Source of the DNA: Dermatemys mawii | Taxonomy: Eukaryota > Chordata > Testudines > Dermatemydidae | Reading direction: 5' to 3' | DNA: 64,000 bases | Assembly (NCBI GenBank): GCA_007922305.1 | Contig: ML677351.1 | Location: 17,699,119-17,763,118 of the forward strand | Shown here: positions 9,991 through 20,529 of the stretch, one piece after another | Layout of the letters: the number at the start of each line of letters is the position of its first letter | Numbering within the stretch: the first letter of the stretch is position 1 | Notes under the pieces: generated by a model | The model's database searches: none | Told to the model about the DNA's origin: nothing | Seen by the model: only the letters and a program-made list of their open reading frames with translations | Made by a program: the position numbers and the translations under genes

Positions 9991-12900
9991 ATGCTTACAG
10001 AATTTCTTTTGCACGTGCTCTGACAATACAGTTTCTCTGTATTCCAGTTACCTAAAGAGCTTAAGAGCACAGAATATTTTATTTACTTAAAATAAACACT
10101 TCATTTTCAAATGGACTTCTAGTTTATTTGTGGTGTTTTTCAGGTTTGTCCACCTTCAGGCAATGGCCAAGGCAAAGTGCTTGTTTACCTTTAAGAACAA
10201 GGATACCTGAGTTTCAAACTTTTCCACTGCTTTGCACTCCCAGTCACATAAAGAACATTAAGTAACTTTCTTTTCTCTCTCTCCCTGGTAGTGTATCGAT
10301 CACTGAAGATAACATCACTTGAAAAAAATAATCATCTGAAGACTAGCTACAAAAAGAAATATTTATCGTTTAAAACGGTCTGCGCTTCTGGGAGCACACT
10401 AGAGTACCCACCTGCTCTTTCAGCTCCACTCATGAGTCCGCAAAACCAAGGAACATCTGCTCCTGATGCTTTTTGTAAAATGGATTCTTTTTCATTGTAA
10501 AGTCAAATGCCATTTCTCATTTCCAGTCTGTTTTAGCATTGGCTAGATTAGTTTTTCTTAATGGGGTTATGTTAGGAAGAGGGGTCCTGGACATTAAACA
10601 CTTACATATCTGGCTGTTTAGAGTTATAAAAATATTGTTACTTTTAGAAGAAGCAAAATGAAATGGTTTCACTAAATAGTCACTCTGGACTCTTTTCAGA
10701 GCTGTGCAAATGATTAGGAAAAACAAATACAACACTTGCTGATACAAACCTTATTTTGCTTCATTTTCACTATGATTGTGCTATAACACAATGGAACTGA
10801 CTAGTTATCCAACACTACACCAATCATGGCTTCACAGTAGACAAGGACAAGTTCTGTACAGCACTGAGACAGCTGGTTATGGAAAAACCCTGGTCACAGC
10901 AAGGTTTATGAGAGGCTGACATGATACTGAATACAACTTGTTCTTGTCTACACTAGACACAAGGTTGTAGTCAGCGTTGTTAGCTAACTTCACTCTTCGC
11001 AGTTGTGTCCTAACAAAACAGAAAGCAGCAGTTAACACAAGCTCATTTAGATCAGTGAAGTTAATTCTAAATCTCAAGAATGAGCTGGAGTGGAGAGTTT
11101 GGGTTTAAATGAAGGCTGAATCAAATTCATGAATAATAAGAAATACTACTGTGTCCTTGGTGAAATTTTCCCTTGGAAAAAAATAATTTATAGAGTACGC
11201 TTTTAGTTGTGCCTTAAATTTTTGCACTAATAGGGGACCCATACATACAAGTATATATTATATACATACACAAAATGATGACACTTTCTGCAATTTTTTC
11301 ATGCATCACAAGTCAAAAAGCTTACATATGTTTAAAATGTGCTTTCCTAGCTATGATGAAATCATTCAGTACCCAAAAGAATGCCTAATACATTTGACTT
11401 ACAGACCTGTATAAGATGCTAATGTAGAACATGGAGCAATGTGAGGAGTGGCTAGACTGCAGACAATAAATGCTCCCCTTACAAACATTAAGGAGTTCAA
11501 TGCTCTGCTAATGAGATCACCTCTATTATGTGTCAAACTAAGCTCCATTAGCTGTGCCATAATATAATACTGAAGATAATTAGTGCAGGCTTGTCAATTT
11601 GATTTTTGCTAACTTTATGGCCTTTTTATTTTATTCTTTATTTTAGGATGCCCTTGGGAACCGTGGTTTGTATGTTTGCCAAGCAAAAAAGCATTCATCC
11701 TGGACCAAACAAAACACTGTTTAATTAAGAGGTGTCATGCCATTTATTGTGTACCACATGGCCCATCTTTGGTGCGAGGCTATATATGCAAAGATTTGTC
11801 AGATTCAATTTCTCTGCTCTAATTTCCTATCAGAGAAAATGTGATACAAGGCAGGGATCCAATTTCCCATTTCTATTTAGCATTTATATTGACAAAATTA
11901 ATGATTTTATCATTATCTTTGGCTTGCTGCTAAATAGGAAACATATATATCCCCTGGTGGAATGGTAATATATAAATGTATTATAAAGTCATTGTCCCAT
12001 GAGGAATGGTACCTCATTGTATTAAACCCACTTTGAGATCGCGAAAGTGAGTGGTGGGAAAGGAATTCTGGAACATTCACAAAACAGACCCTGGAGAGCA
12101 TTTCTAAAAAAAGGCTGAAGTTGTGCATGTCCCTTGCATGTTTATCATGACAGAGGATTCAGGAAGTCCCAAGCTGATTAACGTAGACTGCACTAATGGG
12201 ACAAGTTTTAATTCTTAAGATTACCAGAGGGAATCCCATACAATATGTATACTGCACATTTTTCAAAGCTGCTGTACAAGAAGCTTCAATTTCCTCTTCT
12301 CCGAATAATAGACAGACCAAAGGAATATGAAGTTCAAAAGATTAGGAGGAAAATGGATTATATAAAGATGCAATGTAGCATAATCAGACTGTATATGCTA
12401 TTTTAATAGAAATCTGGATTCCCTTGTTACAGCTCTTGAAATTGTTAACTGGGCCAGATAGTCAGATCTTGTACGGTCAGCATACTAACAAGGGCAGAAA
12501 TCCTTTCCTCATAATCAAATCATCTTTATGATTTTCCTAGAGGTCACTTGTATTAATGTACTGCTAAAATAATACAAAGTGGAGGGCATTTTAAATTCCT
12601 TTTCATGAATATTTTATACCCCAGATAAGTTTAGATGGATTCTTTTGCAAGTTTGCCTTACATTATGAGGGATTTCATTTTAGCGTATGCCTGCAGACTC
12701 ATTTGATGTAGAGTGGACCTAATGAGGGGCAAGAGGGCCAAGCTTCAGAGGATGTGGAACAGTCTAAATAGCATGGCGGAATGGCTCTGTGTTCTGCACA
12801 TAGTAAGCACAGACATTAAAAAAAAATTCACATATATATCAAAACTTTTGCCTTCAGCTCCAAAAAACCCACAGGCTGCTACCACTTGAGCTACAGGAAT

Positions 12901-13387
12901 TTTTCTTTCACTCATTCAATCCACACATAAACCTTGCACATGCCAGTGGGATAGGATCAAGCAAAGGGGTCATTCAGATTCAAATCTAAAGTTCTGGAGC
13001 ACTGTACATAGCAGATTACTAATCAGACACCAGATATGCCAACATTTTAGGGGCAATGCCCATCATAAGTTTAATAGTTCTTGAGTACTGAACACTTGAC
13101 CACAGAAGTTCCAATCTCCCTCCCTCCCTTTTTTTAAGCTGGAACCCTAACCTCCAATCCTTGTGATGGCAGTAAGAGGTTGTCCATCCCTCAGTTCATC
13201 TGCCTCCACGCACAAGCTTGTCTACTTTTTTTCTGTCCATACTTTCCTATTTCTCATCTCATCTTCTCTTTTTTTCCTGCCTTCTATTTTTATTCACATT
13301 TGCTCTGTTTGTTATCCCATCTTCTCTCCTGGACATCCAATCACTCATAGGCTACATAGTGCTCAGAAATTTTCCATCTTTTTTGGC
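9991..13387. other. Unassigned AT-rich sequence
   Basis: No supportable gene. Around 10940-11060 there are tgtctacactagaca and related words that may be a MITE fragment. At 11230-11275 there is a TA-rich patch. A pyrimidine tract ending in ttttag precedes 11646, and another ending in ggtag precedes 10291; each resembles a splice acceptor, but the downstream frames are short and unrecognised, so I do not call exons. Confidence 0.4.
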
Positions 13388-13408
13388 GGGGGGGGGGGGG
13401 GGGGGGGG
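13388..13408 (+). repeat. Homopolymer of 21 G
   Basis: An uninterrupted run of 21 G follows a T-rich tract and leads into a purine-rich tract (agagaaaaaaaagagg). Such runs are unstable and can form G-quadruplexes. The run gives a glycine string to overlapping open frames, which are artefacts. Confidence 0.95.
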
Positions 13409-14259
13409 AGAGAAAAAAAAGAGGTTTCCAGAAAAAGTGGAAATTCTCTACAGGAAAAAAAAAGTTTTCATTTTGTGGAAAATTCAGTTTTCCCATGGGC
13501 GGTGGGGTCAACATGAAATAAAATTGGGTTGATATTTTATAGCTGGCTATTCAGAGCTGACTTGGTTTTCCTTTGTATTTGTTAAGAGCCTGGCATATTT
13601 TGGGAACTACTGCAGTATAAAGGATAAATTAATTAAAAAATACTTTAATATTAATGTTCGGCTATAGCATGCCAGCCAGTATAGTTTTAAAATCCTTTAT
13701 TTATGAGTGAAATAAAGAATATAGTTACAATTATATATTTGAACGTGGTGCTCTACTGGGAGTTCTGTGCAACACAAATGTTATATAATGTATGAAATAA
13801 GTGTGCATAACTGTGTTCTTGGAAAAGATACTACAAGATTTTTATAATAAAGTTAGAACACTTATAGTGCACAGATTTCAGGTAAACCTACTATGTAAAC
13901 TGGATTCAATTAATTACAATTTGTAAGGCACTGAGATGCTCAGATGATACTTCGCAGTTACATAGTATCTACTAGCAGAATTAATTTATAATAATGATGT
14001 CTGCAATCAAGTTAAAGACAACAGACACAATAGTGACTTCTTTTGCCCGATATGGTGGTGTTCTGACAGGTTCATCTTTGTCAAGATTATTGATAAAATG
14101 TAACGGCGGAAAAAAGATTTGATGAACATTTTCATTATCTGTGTTACAGTGGCCTATATAATACCCCCGAGCTCTGCATATGGAGGAAGACTCTTAGCAG
14201 AGGAATCTCCACTCTAGTGCATGGAAAGCAGCTTAGATACCTTTATGGCTCTGCCCCCT
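13409..14259. other. Unassigned sequence
   Basis: 13.41-13.55 kb has diffuse gaaaatt-type AT-rich repeat sequence. 13.56-14.26 kb shows no recognisable repeat, one of the less repetitive stretches of the window, and no frame with a domain. Confidence 0.4.
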
Positions 14260-15696
14260 TGTTGTAAGTATTGTGACGGAGTCAGACCAGAAGGATATAG
14301 GAGAGTGCTGGAAGGCAGGTATATTAGTCTCAGGATGTGCAGGTCCCTGTTCCCTGGATAGCCAAACAAAGGCTACTCCAGGCCAATCAAGACACCTGGG
14401 GCCAATTAAGAACCTTCTAGAAAGGAGTAGAAACAGCTAGCCTGATTGGGACACCTGAAGCCAATCAGGGACTGGCTGAAACCAGATAAAAACCTCCCAG
14501 TTAGTCAGGCGGGCTGTGGGTGTCAGGAGCTGTGGAAGGAAGTTATGCTGTTGGTGACACTGAGTGGTGGACAACATATCATACAGAAGGAAGGAGGCCC
14601 TGAGGTAAGGGTGAAGTGGAGTTTGAAGAAGCGGGGTCTGCTGTGGGGAAGTAGCCCAGGGAATTGTATTGTGTTTTGTGGATAAAAGGTCAGCCATCTT
14701 AGCTGATACTATTAGGGTCCCTGGGCTGGAGTCCGGAGTAGAGGGCGGGCCCGGGCTCCCCCCTTTTCTGCCTCCCTTAATTAGTTACTGAAAAAGGGAG
14801 GTTACTTTGGGCCTAGATGAGTTTCTGAGGCCCCTAAATCTGCCAGGAAGCGCAGGACCCACCAATACAGACTCGGAACTTTGTCACAGTATAAAGTAGC
14901 CTAGAATTCCTATTAACCCCTTACAGGTAAAGAAGCTAAAAGAAACCTGGCTGGCACCTGACCAAAAGAAACAATGGGGACTGAAGATGCTTTCAAACCT
15001 GAGGGGAGGGAAAGTCCTTTGTCTTTTTGGTTCATTTTCTCTGGGCTATCAGAATGAATCAGACAGTTTTCATCTCTCCATCTGTCTATAACCTTTCTAA
15101 ACAGCAACAGTAAGTAAGTTAGCCAGGCAAGGCTATAGTTTTACATTTGTGTTATCTCACCTCATGAATTTCTCAGGTTTTAGGGAAAAATCCCCGTGTT
15201 TTCTCTATAACTTGTAACTCAGCAGAGGGAGGGGAGGAATTCCTTTGCGGGTTGGGTTTTCCTTGATTCTTTTTGTGATTATAAGTGCTTTTCCACTGAT
15301 TTTTTTTAAAATAAGGAATTTGTTCTCTCTTCTTTCCTTTAATTAAAATCTCTCCTTTAAGAATTGGACTGCTTTGTTTTCCATTGTGTAAGATTCAGAC
15401 TTTTGAATCAGGCACCTAGCCGGATTGGTGAGGGGTTTTCTCTCAAGCCTTTCCCAGGCAGGGAGGTGTAGGCTTGGGGGGATTTTAGGAAAGAGAGGGG
15501 AGCTCCAAGTGGCCCTGCCCCTAGTTCTTGGGTATTTGCTTGGTGGCGGCAGCCTATTGTTCCAGATACTGGAGAACTTGTATCTTGGCGAAGTTTTAAC
15601 CTAAGTTGGTAAAATAAGCCTGGGGGGTTATTTCTTTTTTCAGGTGGATCCCCACATCTGTACCCTAAAGTTCAGAGTGGGGAGGCAACCCTGACA
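14260..15696 (+). mobile_element. Solo LTR, family A, split by a family B LTR
   Basis: The left piece, 14260-14271 (tgttgtaagtat), matches the family start tgtcataagtat at 10 of 12 bases. The right piece begins at 14889 with gtataaagtagcc and runs to the terminal ctgaca at 15696. The four bases gtat are present on both sides of the family B LTR, as expected for a 4-bp target duplication. The whole has weak 5-bp flanks cccct (14255-14259) and tccct (15697-15701), 4 of 5 matching. ATTAAA lies at 15342-15347. No retroviral coding sequence is attached. Confidence 0.85.
14272..14888 (+). mobile_element. Solo LTR, family B, inserted in LTR A
   Basis: The ends are inverted: tgtgac at the left and gtcaca at the right, the TG...CA form of retroviral LTRs. 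The flanks are gtat on both sides (14268-14271 and 14889-14892), a perfect 4-bp duplication lying inside the family A LTR. Length is 617 bp. The right part is richer in GC (gagggcgggcccgggctccc). Open frames of 79-86 codons cross it in both directions but have no known motif. Orientation is taken from the host LTR and is uncertain. Confidence 0.75.
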
Positions 15697-15835
15697 TCCC
15701 TCCTGCCCCCGCAAAACAAAACAAACCCAGAACACTTAAGAGGCCATGCTAGCAAAGGGGATGGAGCTGGCAGGAAATGTGGGTGTGCTGGGGATGGATA
15801 TCAGACCTTGAAGTAATTTCCTGGTTAATTTACAG

Positions 15836-16143
15836 GGCTGTCCACTTCATAATTTAAAAAATAAAAGACAGTTCTCATAATAATTGGTGTTTTTCTTAAA
15901 GCCCCAGCTGCTCCTGGTGTCTTGTGGTTACATGACAAACTTTGATGTTTTTATTTTTTTAAAGAAGGAAGCCTCTAGCCTGCCTGATTGTTGAGAAAAG
16001 CTTGAAAATATGAATACTAAAGGGGCACAAAAACCAGGAAGTAAATAAAAAGAAACCCAGTTAGAACATATATCTTCTTTAAGCCAACTTGTGATTTCCT
16101 GGGGCCTGACTCATTAGTCTTCAAGGTCTGGAGTTGGCATGGC
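15836..16143. repeat. Unnamed dispersed repeat, copy 2
   Basis: Counterpart of 8216-8455, with the boxes attggtgtttttctt, agccccagctgctcc, tgtggttacatga and ggagttggcatgg in the same order. Longer than copy 1 through internal insertions. Family unknown. Confidence 0.55.
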
Positions 16144-17489
16144 CATATATAATACAGCCTATACTACTTTTTCCCATGGAGCTTGGCGTGGGACAGCCTC
16201 TGGCTCAGTGCAGACAGCCTGTCAGTAGTAGTCGTGATGGTGGAGCAGAGAGAGAAACAGAGAGAAGGACCAAGGCAGCTATGGATAATCCATAAAGATG
16301 ACCCTGAATTCTCACATCTTCCAAACCAGGCATGGCCACAAGGCCTTCTGCCAACGGAGAGGGAACTCTGGAGCCTCATGACATCAGGGATGCATATAGG
16401 GTGTCTCCAAAAAGGGATTGTTGCAAAGATACACAGATTTCCTCCTCTTATCTCCTTTCCTGGGCATTTTATGGAAAGAATGAGGGCATCAAACCTGAAA
16501 ATGTTACTATTCAAATAAACGGATTATTTGGATCCATCTTTTATGACAATCATACATTGTGCGTAAATTTTAACAAACCTAATCATCTTACAGTGTGAGC
16601 CTTTGAGTTTACTGCAAAAATGCTAAAAAAGTCAAATTTTGCATAAACACAAATAATTCAGATTTTTACCAAATACACATGGTTTTGGTGAAAATATGAA
16701 GATACAGCTAAAAAAATTTCAGTAGACAATGATGCTTTAAGTTTAGAAGCTACTCTTATACTAGAATAACTCAACAGGATATGTTAGGACACTCTTATTA
16801 CATATGCAATTGTAAACAATGGTTTGGCAAGAATAGAGATTTATGGTTTGGGCAGAATTATATTTTTAAGCACAGTTCTGACAGACATCTGTTTATTTTA
16901 GAGCATTTTTTCCTATTTTTAACAATTTAAATTTTCACAATTATGCAAAATGAGATTTTTAAGCACTCCCCCCCTGATTTTTATCTATTTAAATTTTTCA
17001 CAATTGCATGAAATTATTTGGGGGAGGCAGAAAGAAGGGGTCAGACAGACATTGAGCTTCAAAAATGTAAAGCTTTATAACCATTAGCACTAAAATTGTC
17101 AACGTATGCAAAGCAAATATCCTTAAATAAAATTCAAATGGATTTTTTTTTGTCTTTTACTTTAGAGATCTGTATATTTCAATTATCCTGGAAATTTCTC
17201 ATTGGTTTGTGTTCGTATGGTGAAATTAACATTTATAGACATTTACTGATGAAGATCTAATCTGTCCAAACCCAATTATATAGTGTGTGTAATGGGGTAT
17301 ACAAACCCCACACTGAGCCTGAAGGGGCAAAAATGCAATACTGGGCCCAGACAACCTCATCCCTGCAGGCCTGCCAAGCATGCTCCATCTGAAGGAGCAA
17401 GCTAAAAGAAGCTCAGAAGCCCAGGCATACAGTGTGGTGGACAGATTGCAGGGAAGAGGAATCCTTCCTTGAGAAGCCAGACAAAAGGG
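16144..17489. other. Unassigned sequence
   Basis: Open frames of 111 and 116 codons lie on opposite strands at 16164-16518. They overlap, have no recognisable domain or compositional support, and are probably chance. The remainder is AT-rich with no repeat recognised. Confidence 0.4.
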
Positions 17490-17612
17490 AACTCATGGAG
17501 GTGGATTAACTTCATGAGAAGCTCTTCAGTGAAGATGCTACTATGCCAATGGATATGTTGTAGGGGTGCAGCTACAATGCTGCAGCATCTTAAGTGTAGA
17601 CCAGCCATAAGT
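17490..17612. mobile_element. MITE fragment
   Basis: The words gagaagctcttcagtgaaga, ggggtgcagctacaatgct and aagtgtagaccagcc occur in the order seen in a common turtle inverted-repeat element whose ends contain gtctacact/agtgtagac. Only part of the element is present. Confidence 0.5.
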
Positions 17613-17721
17613 CACCCCATGTTAATTCATCAGTAGTATTATTTACCCCTATTAACCTGATACTGAGAGACATTTCAACCTTTTCCATAACAGACTCTAA
17701 AGATTGAAAATCCTAAAATTT

Positions 17722-17733
17722 GGGGGGGGGGGG
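17722..17733 (+). repeat. Homopolymer of 12 G
   Basis: A second long G run, far shorter than the one at 13388. Confidence 0.95.
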
Positions 17734-17960
17734 AAACCACAGGATTTCTTTTTCTACTTTAAATTTGAAGATTTAGCAGATAATCTAATATGCAAAAGAT
17801 GGTGTTTACAAACCTATAAAATATATATGGTATGATACAGAACACTGTATTTATAGGTACTAATTCCCTTTTTACCTACACCAGCATAAATCAAGAAGTG
17901 CTAAAGTCAATAGAATTATGAGTGCAAAGAAGATCAGAGAATATAGGCCTGATTCTACTG

Positions 17961-18247
17961 CAGGGGTCAATAAGAGGACTGTGGGCCAAATCCGGACCAC
18001 CAGACACTTTTGAATGAATCTCAAAATCTTATTTACCTTTTTAAAAGATATATTTTCTCTGGAGTTTGGACCCGATACCCTCATAAAAAAATAAGTGACT
18101 GCCTCTGCTTATTATTTGCATCATCTCTGCAAGACTGTGTTACTGTGAAGTGGGGAGGGGACCCCTATAATAACTTCAGAGCCATTAATTAGAAATAGTT
18201 TTGTCAAAGTGGACTTTGTTTACTGCCAGCATTGAAAATCACTGCTG
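17961..18247. mobile_element. Possible hAT element
   Basis: Starts caggggtcaataag, then ggccaaatccggacc, as in hAT ends that read like a gene-desert 'caggggtc...ggccaaatccgga' terminus. A possible inverse end is near 18230-18247 (aaaatcactgctg). The flanking octamers ttctactg and atcacagt do not match, so this rests on the left end only. Confidence 0.4.
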
Positions 18248-19639
18248 ATCACAGTCAAGAACAAAAATTATTCTCTGAGCTACTGAGAAGTATGTGCAAG
18301 CCAAAGTGACTTTACCTTCTAAAAAGGAAATATAAAGCCAACCCACTAATTTCTTATGCCAATATGTCAAGTGCTGCTTGATAAATAAACTGTTGAGAAT
18401 GCAACTTTAACTAGACAGACAGGCAGGCAAATTTCAGTTGCTTCCAATAGTGACAGGTGCAAAGAGGCTTGAGGAAAGTGTGTTCATTATGGGCAAGGAC
18501 TTAAAATTGTGGCTTAATTTAGGTCATTTATCATTCTCCTGAAAGCCCCTTTTGTACAACTGAATTCTGAAGTGTTTACTATTAGATCATCACAGCTGCT
18601 GCAGTATCACTCAAAGCAGATGTTTCACAGAAAGAAAGAGAACAGATAATTTTCACAGAAATGTAACTACGAGTCACTTTTTGGCAGTCCTACCAGAGAA
18701 TGTAAATATACCATGCAGGTGCAACCATACACAATCATTTGTAGGAGATGCTCCTGGAGTAAGTGACAATCATGAGAGAACCCCTAAAGGATTTCACTCC
18801 TAATGGACTCAATCGTAACCACATGATGTGGACTCTGGCTTTCTAACTTATTTTCCATTTGAAACGAGTGGGTAATAAAATTACAAGGGATAATTATAGA
18901 CCAGTCTCGGCTATCTGCTTTGCACTAAAAATAAGAGGCAACTGGAACTCCTTGATGTTGCAATGTTAGAATTATTCCCTATGTGATACTTGTGTCAACT
19001 GTATTTTCACCTCACAAGCTAACAAATACTTTGCACATTCCTTTGAGAGGAAAAGCAAACTTATTTTGCATGCAGCTCCCTGCTTCCAGTGTCCCAACAG
19101 CATTGTATTATTATGCAAAGATGCATGGAATTAGGAACTGGTGGAATGGAATTGAAGGGTATCCTACTGTTTCAATAACTGAACAGAAGTGCTAAAATTT
19201 GCCTGCTCTTTCTGATGGTTAGCAACAACAACAATTCTTTATAAAAAAAATCTTGTTCTTTTGCCAAGAACATGAATGTTTATTTCTGGGCAGGGAAAAA
19301 AATAAGGAATGATGAATTTTGCTGAAGTGTTTAGAAGACAGTTGTGGAAATGCCCGCTTAAAAACACTTGGGTTCCTCCAATGAGCAAACCCAATACAGG
19401 ACAGTTTTGAAATCAGTTTAGCTTAATGGAAGAATTTCTTGCTCAATCATTACCTTATTTTTTTAAATAGAGATGAGGTACTTCATTAATGCACACAAGG
19501 GAACTTTTAGTACTCCCAGCAAGGTCCATATGAGCCTGTTATCACACAATACACTAGCATGAACTGGAATTTACACTCCTCTAGTGTGATTTAAGGCACT
19601 ACATCGACAAACCCTTAGTATCTAGTGATCTTCTGATTA
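18248..19639. other. Unassigned sequence
   Basis: No gene or repeat recognised. Confidence 0.4.
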
Positions 19640-19787
19640 AAAATAAGCAGTGTATAATATCAGTAAAGTATATCTTAAATGGATTAAGAACTGGCTGACA
19701 GACCTCCAAATAAAGTGTCATTGGGGAATAATCATTGAATTGGAGAGGTTTCTAATGGGGATTCCACAATATATATATATAGTAGGT

Positions 19788-20078
19788 CAAGGATCAGCAA
19801 CGTTGGCATGCGGGACCACAGGGTAAGCACCCTTAGCAGGCCCCGCTGCTTTATTTATCTGCTCTTTCGCCGACCGAGGCTCCCACTGGCCCCGGTCCAA
19901 TGGGGGCTGCGGGAAGTGGTGGCCAGCACCATGCCACTTCCCGCAGCCCCTATTGGACCGGGATGGTGAACCGTGGCCAGTGAGAGCTGCGGTCGGTGAA
20001 ACGCCAGGTAAATAAAGCAGCGGGACCCACTAAGGGTGCTTATCCTGCGGTCCCTCGTGCCAATATTGCCAATTCCTG
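19788..20078. mobile_element. Palindromic (foldback) hAT element in CR1
   Basis: This 291-bp element is nearly a complete inverted repeat: the arms fold on each other from aggatcagcaacgttggca/tgccaatattgccaattcct at the ends to a centre near 19932. GC-rich arm words gggggctgcgggaagtgg and ccacttcccgcagcccc pair close to the centre. The flanks are tagtaggt (19780-19787) and tactaggt (20079-20086), a 7 of 8 match, as expected for hAT. No coding sequence. The transcript or single strand would form a very long hairpin. Confidence 0.9.
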
Positions 20079-20529
20079 TACTAGGTCAAACACTATTCAA
20101 TGTTTGTGTCAATGATATGGAAGTAATTATCAATAATGCTTTTATATTATCTGTGGATGACACAAAGAATTATTAGAACAGATTAGTCTGGATTGCTTGG
20201 TATTGTGGGCCCATTCAAACAAAATGTGTTTTAATACAATCAAATGCAAAGCTATACACCTATGAGCAGGGAATACAGGGGGTGGAGGGTGGGAACTGTA
20301 TCCCGGAAACAAGCAACTCTGAAAATGAGGTAGGGGTCATAGTAGATGAGCAATTGAACATTAAGTCCCAGTATGATGCTGTGACAAAAAGGGTTAATGC
20401 AATACTAGGATATATATAAAGGGGAGTAGGAGTAGGGAGGTGATTTTACTTCTGTATACACAATATTGGTAAGACTGATACTGGACTACTGCATCCAGTT
20501 CTGATATATTCATTTGATCCTTTTCCAAA

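Noticed and set aside
11640..11725. Splice-acceptor-like tract followed by a short open frame
   Set aside because: Pyrimidine tract and AG are present, but the frame ends after about 25 codons and matches nothing I know.
13163..13532. Open frames of 104 and 117 codons with a glycine run
   Set aside because: The glycine string comes from the 21-G homopolymer in a non-coding stretch.
16164..16518. Open frames of 111 and 116 codons on opposite strands
   Set aside because: Mutually overlapping, no domain, no splice sites in the right places.
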